Shown here in pieces: positions 19,626 to 27,752 of a stretch of DNA of 34,422 nt. Numbering within the stretch: position 1 is the stretch's first letter; every line of letters begins with the position of its first letter. The translations under genes and the position numbers were made by a program. The DNA is from a bacterium TMED144. GTDB taxonomy: Bacteria; Fidelibacterota; Marinisomatia; Marinisomatales; TCS55. The notes beneath the pieces were generated by a model. It was not told the DNA's origin. It did no database searches and saw only the letters and a program-made list of their open reading frames with translations. The stretch is taken from assembly GCA_002170005.2 (NCBI GenBank), contig NHGT02000026.1, forward strand, positions 41,463 through 75,884. Reading direction: 5' to 3'.

Positions 19626-20534
19626 ATGAATAATAAATACGATATACTATTCAAACATCAAGTACCTAACTCAATGGATGGAATAATTATTTTTGGAAAG
19701 GATGATAATTATTTAAAGCCTCAGCAATATAATAAAATAACAGATTTAGAAAATGAAATTTGGGCTGAATTATATAATAACGTTTCAGAACTACAGAAAA
19801 AATATGCATCTAAAGAATTTTTAGATGGATTGAAAAAACTTTCTATACCAAAAGATAATTTTCCAGATTTTAAATTAATATCAAAGGAGCTTTTTAATGC
19901 ATCCAAATGGGAACTTATTTCAGTAGCTGGTTTTTTAACAGAAGAGCTTTTCTTCGACCTGAATTCGCAGAGAAAATTCCCAGTAACGGATATCATAAGA
20001 AAATCCCCACGATTTGACGAAAAATACTATGGAGAAGATATTGTTAATGATGAAGGTTATACACCTGAGCCAGATATTTTTCATGATGTACAGGGTCATA
20101 TTCCTTTACTAGCAAACACAGAATATTCTAACTTTTTACATAAAGTTGGTATTCTTGGTGACAAAATCATAAAAAATGAGCTTGGCTTATCAAAAGATTT
20201 GATAGATCACAATCTAAAGCGCTTACAAAATTTTGCATGGTGGACATATGAATTTGGACTTTTAAAAAAACAAAATTTAAATTCAGTTAATGACATTGAC
20301 TATGAAATCTACGGATCTGGAATTTTATCATCGCAATCAGAAATATTAAATATTGTTAATTGTGCTAAAGATAAATCTTACCAATCAGTTTTCCTGCCCT
20401 ATGATATAGATGAAATTGTATTGACAAGTTTTAACTACTCTAACATTCAAGATAGATATTATGTCATTGATTCAATGAGTTCACTGTATCAATCGTTTGA
20501 TGACAACCAGAACTTGTTTTTTTACCAAGGTTAG
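19626..20534 (+). CDS. Biopterin-dependent aromatic amino acid hydroxylase (phenylalanine 4-monooxygenase-like)
   Basis: YTPEPDIFHDVQGHIPLLAN iron-binding motif; FAWWTYEFGLL; YGSGILSSQSE. Confidence 0.9.
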   Translation: MNNKYDILFKHQVPNSMDGIIIFGKDDNYLKPQQYNKITDLENEIWAELYNNVSELQKKYASKEFLDGLKKLSIPKDNFPDFKLISKELFNASKWELISVAGFLTEELFFDLNSQRKFPVTDIIRKSPRFDEKYYGEDIVNDEGYTPEPDIFHDVQGHIPLLANTEYSNFLHKVGILGDKIIKNELGLSKDLIDHNLKRLQNFAWWTYEFGLLKKQNLNSVNDIDYEIYGSGILSSQSEILNIVNCAKDKSYQSVFLPYDIDEIVLTSFNYSNIQDRYYVIDSMSSLYQSFDDNQNLFFYQG

Positions 20535-20537
20535 AAT

Positions 20538-21089
20538 ATCAAAAAATTTATTCTTAAAATTTTTTTTATAAGCGCTGTTAGCTATTTTTACAACTGCTCA
20601 AATAATTCATTGTCTAATTATAATAATGATGATCTTATTTTTAAATCTGATTCATTATTGAAAGCACATTCAAACGATGAACAAGTAAAAAAACTTATTC
20701 TAGCTGCTAAAGTTAAAGAGTTAAAAAAAAATTTAAATTCAAATCTGTATATTGAAATTTTGAAAATAGATCCCAAAAATCCTATTGCATTGTATGTATT
20801 TCATATGCAAGCGGGAAAATTGCATCATCAGAAAAGCTACAAAAATGGCCAATGGGATGCCATACAATCATTTCATAAAGCTGCAGCACAAATAGATACC
20901 CTTGGAGAGCCGTATTTTTGGATAGGTAAATCCTATGAAAAAAAAGATGAAATGGATTTCGATTCGGCTTTAGAATCTTATGATAAAGCATTAGACTTAT
21001 TTTTAGCTGATTCTACTAGAAAAATGGTAGAAACTGCATTAAAAGAGCTAACTAAGAAAAAAACAATCTATAAAAATTTCTGGAAATGA
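20538..21089 (+). CDS. TPR-like lipoprotein; likely AUC start
   Basis: Upstream of the track start (TTG 20610) the frame reads (ATC)KKFILKIFFISAVSYFYNCSNNSLSNYNNDD..., a signal peptide with Cys lipobox. AAGG lies 7 nt upstream of ATC 20538. TPR-like C-terminal part. Confidence 0.65.
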   Translation: MKKFILKIFFISAVSYFYNCSNNSLSNYNNDDLIFKSDSLLKAHSNDEQVKKLILAAKVKELKKNLNSNLYIEILKIDPKNPIALYVFHMQAGKLHHQKSYKNGQWDAIQSFHKAAAQIDTLGEPYFWIGKSYEKKDEMDFDSALESYDKALDLFLADSTRKMVETALKELTKKKTIYKNFWK

Positions 21090-21148
21090 TTGTGGCATGA
21101 TTTTTGTTTAAAAAAATGCAGTAAATAGTTAAAAATGTTTTATCATTT

Positions 21149-21180
21149 TTGACTTGGTTTAGTTAACAATATATTGTTAA
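21149..21180 (+). promoter_or_regulatory. Candidate promoter with 18-bp palindromic operator
   Basis: TTGACT (21149-21154), 17-nt spacer, TATTGT (21172-21177). Perfect palindrome TTAACAATATATTGTTAA at 21163-21180 overlaps the -10. Confidence 0.45.
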
Positions 21181-21237
21181 ACTTAGCTACTAAAGATAAA
21201 TTTCTTTTAAATGCCACTAAATCCGAGGTAAAGATAA

Positions 21238-22467
21238 ATGGCAAAAAAAATAAGAATGTATTTCTCGTTCTCTAGAGCGACGTACATATTCTTTGCGTCT
21301 GCATTGTTTGCGCAAGAACCACAAACCATAAGCGGTACTTTAACAGATACCAATAACGAGCCAGTAGTTCAAAGCACAATTCTACTTTTGAAGCCTGATG
21401 GCACTGAGCACAAACGAACCGAAACCTCTAAAAAAAGACTTGGCAGAGGGGGTGGTAAATTTGAATTTAAAGATGTTGAGCCAGGCAATTATACTTTACA
21501 ATCTGATGGTGGTGAATTAGGCAGCCTCAATTTTGAACTGGAAGTAATAGATGCTGAAATTAAACTTGGTGATATCAAACTTTCTTTATCGGATGCCTCA
21601 TCGGAAAACACCAATTCTCAAAATCAAGAAATGCTACCTGAAATGGTTAGTACTAGTGACCCAACTGAATCAAATAATCAAGAAAATAGCGAACAAACCA
21701 ATGGCATCAATGAAAACAATATCACAAATGCTTTCACTCCAGATCCCAACAAAGACTACATATTAAATGAACTAAGCTTTGAGATAAAGAAAATGACAGC
21801 TGAAGTTAAATATTTAAACGAAGAATTAGAGGACCTCAAAGCTCTGAGCAAAATGTGGGTCAATCCATTGGCTATATATTCGAAAGAAATTATCATGAAA
21901 AATGGGTCGACAGTTTTTGGAAAAATTGTGTACCAAGACGAAGAACAGCTAAAGGTAGAATCTCTTGTCGGTTATCTTATTATTAATAGAAGCGATGTTG
22001 TAAGAATTGTTGATAACGTTGTAACTGAAGAACAGGCAGAATATGTCCCGGAGCAAGTTAGAGATAGCTATACTCCACCTCCTATGCCAAAACTTGCTCA
22101 ACCACAGTACACCTCTGCAGAAAGAAGCAACGATAAAAAATACTCTGCAAATTGTGTTCTTTTAGGAAATATAACAGAAAAAAAAGATGCACAAGGAAAC
22201 ATAGTTTTCAATGGTGAGATAAAAAATATTGGAGGAAGAAGATCGGACTTTGTTAAAGTAGATTTTGTTTTTAGAAAAAATTGGAGTGGAGAAACAAAGA
22301 CGCTGACAACATTTGTTAGAGGAGGTTATCATACTTTTGATTCAGGCATAACAACTGATGCTACATTATTACCTGGCGCTACTGGTGCATTCGAATTGTA
22401 TGTGCCCAATGATTTTGGATCATTCATTGGTTACTCATATGTAATTGATTGGGAAGAATATGAATAA
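21238..22467 (+). CDS. Exported protein with carboxypeptidase-regulatory-like and FxLYD-like domains
   Basis: N-terminal hydrophobic signal then ISGTLTDTNNEPVVQSTILLLKPDG...GKFEFKDVEPGNYTLQSDGGE; coiled-coil middle; C-terminal beta domain (NCVLLGNITEKKDAQGNIVFNGEIKNIGGRRSDFVKVDFVF). Confidence 0.7.
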   Translation: MAKKIRMYFSFSRATYIFFASALFAQEPQTISGTLTDTNNEPVVQSTILLLKPDGTEHKRTETSKKRLGRGGGKFEFKDVEPGNYTLQSDGGELGSLNFELEVIDAEIKLGDIKLSLSDASSENTNSQNQEMLPEMVSTSDPTESNNQENSEQTNGINENNITNAFTPDPNKDYILNELSFEIKKMTAEVKYLNEELEDLKALSKMWVNPLAIYSKEIIMKNGSTVFGKIVYQDEEQLKVESLVGYLIINRSDVVRIVDNVVTEEQAEYVPEQVRDSYTPPPMPKLAQPQYTSAERSNDKKYSANCVLLGNITEKKDAQGNIVFNGEIKNIGGRRSDFVKVDFVFRKNWSGETKTLTTFVRGGYHTFDSGITTDATLLPGATGAFELYVPNDFGSFIGYSYVIDWEEYE

Positions 22468-23302
22468 AAAATTAATTAAGTTTTTTTCACACATTTCATT
22501 TATCGCGGCGGTTGCAAACAGCAGTAGTTATGCACAGGAAACTCCGCTCTCTGAAATCTTTTTTCTAGATTTAGGTATTGTAATTGAGCCTTCCAAAGGA
22601 GATGAATCGTATACTAGAAAAATAGACAAACCCTCTGAGGAGGTAAGCTTTAAAATAAAGAAAGTTGAAAGCGGAAGTGTAATGATGGCCTCATCTAAGG
22701 AATTATTATCAACTTTAGATAGAGTCAATGAGAGATTAAATAATTTAGAAAAATCTTTTCAAACTGAAATGCGGGCTCTCCATGACAAAAATGCTGAACT
22801 TGCAACTGCTTTAGATAATATTAATAATTTTAACTTTTACGAGGATGAACCAGGCCTTGTAGAAAAAAATATTTTACTACCTAACAAACAAAAAAACACT
22901 AATAAAATAGTTGAGAAAGTTAAAATGCCAATTTTCAATAAAGCAGTTTATATGACTGGAGTCTTTGCTTATCAAAGAGAGGACTATGAGGATGCACTTG
23001 AATATTTTTCAAGATTGAACACTTCAATTGCTAGCAACGAAGACAAAGAAAATATTTTTTACTGGATGGCAGACTCTTATCAGCGATTAGGTCAATATGA
23101 TGATGCACTTAACCTCCTAGAGAAAATCATGGAATTTGGCGATTTAAGAATCGATGATGCTCTTATTAAAAAAGGATTGCTTCATAGAAAATTAGGCGAT
23201 GAAGATTTAGCGCTAGCAGCATTCAATGACGTAGTTTTGGGACATCCTAACAGTGAATATTTACGACTTGCTCAAATGGAATTAAAAAAAATAGATAAGT
23301 AA
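22460..23302 (+). CDS. Periplasmic TPR protein (YbgF/CpoB-like organisation: coiled coil plus TPR)
   Basis: ATG 22460 overlapping the upstream gene; signal peptide ending SSYAQ; coiled coil; TPRs (VFAYQREDYEDALEYFSRL, WMADSYQRLGQYDDALNLLEKI). The track start is TTG 22445. Confidence 0.7.
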   Translation: MNKKLIKFFSHISFIAAVANSSSYAQETPLSEIFFLDLGIVIEPSKGDESYTRKIDKPSEEVSFKIKKVESGSVMMASSKELLSTLDRVNERLNNLEKSFQTEMRALHDKNAELATALDNINNFNFYEDEPGLVEKNILLPNKQKNTNKIVEKVKMPIFNKAVYMTGVFAYQREDYEDALEYFSRLNTSIASNEDKENIFYWMADSYQRLGQYDDALNLLEKIMEFGDLRIDDALIKKGLLHRKLGDEDLALAAFNDVVLGHPNSEYLRLAQMELKKIDK

Positions 23303-23303
23303 T

Positions 23304-24647
23304 ATGCTAAAGCTCATCAGGTATATAATTGCTATTACTATTATCATAAATAGTTCTTATAGTGCAACCAGGATTGCTTATTTAAGACCTGGTCCAATGA
23401 TGAAAATTCCTTTTTCTATGATTGGTACATCCCCTTATCTTTTTACAGCAGGTTTTGGGACAGAATTCCATAACTTGGCACCTATTAATACAGCAAAAGG
23501 ATTTTATTATAATATGCAAGCTGGGGGCTGGCTTTTAGGTTTTTCAACTGGCTCTGCTGGAGATACGACTAATATAGCAAATTTAGACGTTAGCACGTAT
23601 AGGGCCCCTGTAGAGTTTGGCTTTCATCTTCAGAGGCAATTATACTCAAAAGATAACATATCATTTTCGCTAGGGTTACAAGATATTGTATTTGAAAACA
23701 AGACTAGCGGATTAAACTTGGACCCCAATGAATTATCATTTTTCGGGGTTATAAGTAGCGAACAAATGATACGCGACTTCAAAGTTAATACATTTCTTGG
23801 CTTTGGAACTGGGGGATTTGGAGCTATCGATACAATTGAAGTCGATTCTCTAAAAACTTCGGGCACCTCTGCAGGTGTTTTTATGGGATTAATTTTCAAT
23901 ACTCCTTATCTTGATAAATGGGGAGGAATAGATATTGTGGGTGAATTCGATGGTAATGGCATCAATGTGGGACTCCGCATCCCCCTTACCTCGGATTATC
24001 GCCTGAACCTAGGATTCACCCACATAGAAAAATTACCAAATTGGAAAGATAGATACTGGGAAGGACACGCGGCGTTTACATTGGGTTTTGAGATTTCAGC
24101 TGCGCGAAGCTCTGGGGTAAAAATTCCAGGAGGAGGGCCCTCTCCAAATCTTTTACCTAACGATAAAATTTCTCAATCTAATGTTGATACAACACTAATG
24201 ATAGCTGATTACGCGGTAAATACACTAAGAGATTCAATGGGAATGATGAATAATGAAATGCGCAACTTAATGATTAGACTTGCCGCAATGGAACAACACT
24301 CAAAATTTTTAGAGGATTCTTTAAAAGCTGTTAAATTAAACAATAATGTAAGTGAACAAAAAATGAATGATGCAATGCGTCATTTATCTAGATCATTAAG
24401 GTATTTTTACGCTGGAAATTACAGATCATCGTTGCAAGAAGTAGAATCTGCCTTAGAATTAAACCCTAATCTTGCACTAGCATATGCAAGAAGAGGGTCC
24501 ATATATTATAAATTGGGAGATGTTCAAAGAGCGACTATCAATTGGAATCTTGCTCTAAGAATGGACCCTGAATACGATGACGTGAGAAATGTTTTAAAAG
24601 CCTTGCATGAAAATAGGCTTAAATCCACAACAATGATTGAGGAATAA
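23304..24647 (+). CDS. Outer-membrane beta-barrel-like protein with C-terminal TPR
   Basis: Signal peptide; Gly/aromatic beta-rich N-terminal ~270 aa; C-terminal TPR (LRYFYAGNYRSSLQEVESALELNPNLALAYARRGSIYYKLGDVQRATINWNLALRMDPEY). Confidence 0.6.
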   Translation: MLKLIRYIIAITIIINSSYSATRIAYLRPGPMMKIPFSMIGTSPYLFTAGFGTEFHNLAPINTAKGFYYNMQAGGWLLGFSTGSAGDTTNIANLDVSTYRAPVEFGFHLQRQLYSKDNISFSLGLQDIVFENKTSGLNLDPNELSFFGVISSEQMIRDFKVNTFLGFGTGGFGAIDTIEVDSLKTSGTSAGVFMGLIFNTPYLDKWGGIDIVGEFDGNGINVGLRIPLTSDYRLNLGFTHIEKLPNWKDRYWEGHAAFTLGFEISAARSSGVKIPGGGPSPNLLPNDKISQSNVDTTLMIADYAVNTLRDSMGMMNNEMRNLMIRLAAMEQHSKFLEDSLKAVKLNNNVSEQKMNDAMRHLSRSLRYFYAGNYRSSLQEVESALELNPNLALAYARRGSIYYKLGDVQRATINWNLALRMDPEYDDVRNVLKALHENRLKSTTMIEE

Positions 24648-24649
24648 AT

Positions 24650-25426
24650 ATGGATTTTGCTACCCTTATTGGAATTTTACTTGGATTAGGTGCGATCTTA
24701 GGAAGTATATTTTTAATGACACCAGACATTGGTATGTTTGGATCTCTATCAAGCTTTGGTATTGTTTTTGGAGGCATGATAGCATCGGTGTCAGTTGCTT
24801 TCCCTTTAAAAGATGTTTTGCAACTTGGTGCAGCTATGGGAGCCGTTTTCAAGGGTGGTGGTGATGCCCTTGGTGGATATGTTGAAGAAGCAGTTGAAGC
24901 AGCTGAGGTAGGTAGAAAGGGGACTGCTGATTTAGAAAAACATATTGACAGTGTTAAAAGTTATTTTTTTAAAGATGGACTCCAAATGGTAATTGACGGT
25001 TATTCATTAGATGAATTATCAGAAATTTTAAATACTAGAATTGATTATAGAGAACTTCGTGAAAATACACAGGCTGGTTTATTTAAATCGATGGGTGTTA
25101 TGTCACCAGCATGGGGCATGGTTGGAACCCTGATTGGTCTGGTAGTTATGCTATCGGGATTTGGCGGTGAAGGTGGTGGAACAGAAACGCTTGGTGCAGG
25201 TATGTCAGCTGCGCTTATTACAACATTTTATGGTGCTGTATTTGCAAATTTATTTTTTCTACCTATGGCTGATAAAATCAAAACAAGAATTACTTTTTCA
25301 AGCACATTACAAAATTTACAATTAGAGGCCGCTAGATTAATCCACCAGAAAAAACACCCGATAATTGTTAGGGAAAAACTAAATTCATTTATTCCTCCTA
25401 AAGAGTGGAAAAAAGAAGAAGGTTAA
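24650..25426 (+). CDS. motA: MotA-like stator protein (MotA/TolQ/ExbB superfamily)
   Basis: TLIGILLGLGAILGSI N-terminus, MGVMSPAWGMVGTLIGLVVML, GAGMSAALITTFYGAVFANLFFLPMADKIK. Confidence 0.92.
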   Translation: MDFATLIGILLGLGAILGSIFLMTPDIGMFGSLSSFGIVFGGMIASVSVAFPLKDVLQLGAAMGAVFKGGGDALGGYVEEAVEAAEVGRKGTADLEKHIDSVKSYFFKDGLQMVIDGYSLDELSEILNTRIDYRELRENTQAGLFKSMGVMSPAWGMVGTLIGLVVMLSGFGGEGGGTETLGAGMSAALITTFYGAVFANLFFLPMADKIKTRITFSSTLQNLQLEAARLIHQKKHPIIVREKLNSFIPPKEWKKEEG

Positions 25427-25429
25427 TAA

Positions 25430-26218
25430 GTGGCTGCTACCCCCCAAGAAATTAAAAAATTTGAAGCCAAAGGAAGAGAGCAAGTTGACGAGGGCCTTCC
25501 TGGCTGGTTTGGAACCTTTGCTGACATGATGACGCTTCTATTTGCTTTTTTCGTTTTACTGGCTGCTATTTCTACCATTGACCCAGTAAAACTTCAGAAC
25601 ATGGCTGACGGAATGGGGAAATCTGTTGGCAAAAAGGAAGAGCTTGATAATCAAGCAATGTCATTAGGTGATATTCATAAAGCTGCAACTAAAATGGTTG
25701 AAGAGATGGCAAAGGATTCAGAGAACGGTGAAACGCCTGTTGAGGTCACAACAAGCCCTAAGGGTGTTACTATTGGCATTTCATCAGATATTAGCTTTGA
25801 ATCTGGATCAGCAACAACCAAAGCAGGATTTTTAGAAATTTTAAAAAAAATATTACCAACTATTCAAGAATCATATTTTAAAATAGCTGTTGAAGGCCAT
25901 ACTGATAGTGATCAACTTCCAAAATCATTAAGAAGATTCTATCCAAGCAATTGGGAATTATCTAGTGCAAGAGCTTCCGCAGTTGTTAGGCTCCTTATAG
26001 GTCTTCAAGTCGATCCAACCAGATTAGAAGCAGTAGGTTATGGTGAATTTGTACCTAGGGATAAAAACACTGCAGAGATTATTACCACAGAATTAATACA
26101 AAAGTATAATTCCACACCCCAACAAAAAGCTAGAAATAGAAGAGTGGAGATTACATTTCTTGCGCCTCGCGGTGGACCAGTAGCTAAGTCGATGGATATG
26201 ACTGAAAATGAAGAATAA
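25430..26218 (+). CDS. motB: MotB-like stator protein with OmpA peptidoglycan-binding domain
   Basis: Single TM with ion-binding Asp (WFGTFADMMTLLFAFFVLLAA); OmpA domain (AVEGHTDSDQLP...NWELSSARASAVVRLLI...RLEAVGYGEFVP...RNRRVEITFL). GTG start. Confidence 0.92.
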   Translation: MAATPQEIKKFEAKGREQVDEGLPGWFGTFADMMTLLFAFFVLLAAISTIDPVKLQNMADGMGKSVGKKEELDNQAMSLGDIHKAATKMVEEMAKDSENGETPVEVTTSPKGVTIGISSDISFESGSATTKAGFLEILKKILPTIQESYFKIAVEGHTDSDQLPKSLRRFYPSNWELSSARASAVVRLLIGLQVDPTRLEAVGYGEFVPRDKNTAEIITTELIQKYNSTPQQKARNRRVEITFLAPRGGPVAKSMDMTENEE

Positions 26219-26243
26219 ATTTTATATGAATAAGGGAGTTACC

Positions 26244-27743
26244 ATGAAAAAATGGACTAGAACTGCATTCAAATATACTATACAATTATCAATGACTGGA
26301 TTATTGTTCGGTCAAGCAAGCAGCGGGTATCTAGCTCAAAAATTGATGATAGAAAATAGCTTAAGAACACGAATTTCAGACGCACTAGAAAAAGTCATTG
26401 AAAATAGAAAATATGTTATTGATGTTAGTGTTGATCTCGAACTTAGTAGTGCTGTAGAAAATCAAACTACGTACTCTCCAAATGGTAATTCTTTTGAATC
26501 TTTACAGTCAGTTGATGGTTCGCTGAGCAGAGATGAAATGGCAAACCCAGGTAGCGTTGGATTGCCTATACCGGGATTTGATTTTACAGGGGAAAATCAA
26601 CAGGCAAACACTAGTGCAGCTCAAGAAACTTCAATGGATTCACAACAAAGCGAGAATGTTGTTTCAAGGACTCAAACTGAAATGAGGCCTTCAATGGCAA
26701 GTGTCAGCAATATGGAGATTAGTATCATTTTACAGGAGGGCGCTGCGCCTGAATTAATAGAAAACATTCGCCAGGTTGTTATGGTAGCATCCAGATTTAA
26801 CCGTACGAGAGGTGATGTTTTAAGCATTATGACAGCTAGCTTTAGGGAAAGAAGGGATGAAAAATCTGCAGAGACAGTATTGCTAAAAAATATTGCTGAA
26901 AAATTGGAGTCACTTGAAAGCCAGAGAGAAAGACTTGGTGAAGTAGATTGGAAGCAAGAATTAGATAATTATAAACAAAATGAGGAGGAGAGAAGACAAG
27001 AGGACAGATTGTATTTCCAATCTCAATTAGCTGAATTAGAGAGTTCTGCTCGTGACGAGTCTTACAATCAAGAAAGGCAAGCGATGCTGAGGCAAGACTC
27101 GGTCAGATTGCAAACCTTGAATGAAGAAATTCAAAATCTTAAGTCTTTTTTAGGCGCAGATAATATTTCTGAATCTGAGATGGCTGAAGCCCAAAATACT
27201 GTTCAAGAAAAATTAGTAGAAAAAAACAGTCTTGATGCTCAAATAGAAGAAAAGCTTGCTATGTTAAACCAAGTTCAATCAGAATTAGACACAGCTCCTA
27301 GAGCTGGTATCATGAGCACTAACCCTGGTTTGGTCATCATTTTATCAATACTTGGTGCCTTAGTTCTTATTCTTGGTGTTATATTAATTGTTATACTTAT
27401 GAATAGACCAAAACAACCAAATTTACCGCCTTGGATGATGTACCCGCCAAGACGGCCAAAAAAAAAAGCCAACGCTAGCGGATCACCACAACCAATAATG
27501 ACACAAAATCAACAAGCTCCAACACAGCAGCCATCACCAGCTGAAGATATTCCAGTATTGCAAAGCGAAGTTAACGATATGAAACAAGCCGTTGTATCCA
27601 TGAGCGTTGGGCAACCACAAGCTGCAAACAAAATAGTAAAAGATTGGATTCTCGAGGAGGCCCCTCCTGAACCAGAACCTGCTCCAGTCCCAGAGCCTGA
27701 TGAAGATGAAGGAAAAGGAAAAAAGAAAAGAAAGAAAAAATAA
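26244..27743 (+). CDS. FliF-like MS-ring-related protein lacking an obvious N-terminal TM/RBM1-2 block
   Basis: LRTRISDALEKVIENRKYVIDVSVDLELSS...SNMEISIILQEGAAPELIENIRQVVMVASRFNRTRGDVLSIM resembles the FliF RBM3/collar. Single C-terminal TM (LVIILSILGALVLILGVILIVILM). C-terminal QPQAANKIVKDWILEE resembles the FliG-binding tail of FliF. ATG 26244 has SD GGGAG. Confidence 0.7.
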   Translation: MKKWTRTAFKYTIQLSMTGLLFGQASSGYLAQKLMIENSLRTRISDALEKVIENRKYVIDVSVDLELSSAVENQTTYSPNGNSFESLQSVDGSLSRDEMANPGSVGLPIPGFDFTGENQQANTSAAQETSMDSQQSENVVSRTQTEMRPSMASVSNMEISIILQEGAAPELIENIRQVVMVASRFNRTRGDVLSIMTASFRERRDEKSAETVLLKNIAEKLESLESQRERLGEVDWKQELDNYKQNEEERRQEDRLYFQSQLAELESSARDESYNQERQAMLRQDSVRLQTLNEEIQNLKSFLGADNISESEMAEAQNTVQEKLVEKNSLDAQIEEKLAMLNQVQSELDTAPRAGIMSTNPGLVIILSILGALVLILGVILIVILMNRPKQPNLPPWMMYPPRRPKKKANASGSPQPIMTQNQQAPTQQPSPAEDIPVLQSEVNDMKQAVVSMSVGQPQAANKIVKDWILEEAPPEPEPAPVPEPDEDEGKGKKKRKKK

Positions 27744-27752
27744 GAGGTAGAT

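Noticed and set aside
24619-24864. ORFs 24619-24852 (-) and 24637-24864 (+)
   Set aside because: Alternative frames over the start of motA.
24650-26218. MotAB pair read as a Zorya-type defence system (ZorAB)
   Set aside because: No ZorC/ZorD/ZorE-like genes nearby. MotB has a standard OmpA domain, and the next genes are FliF-like and FliG-like, so a motor function fits better.
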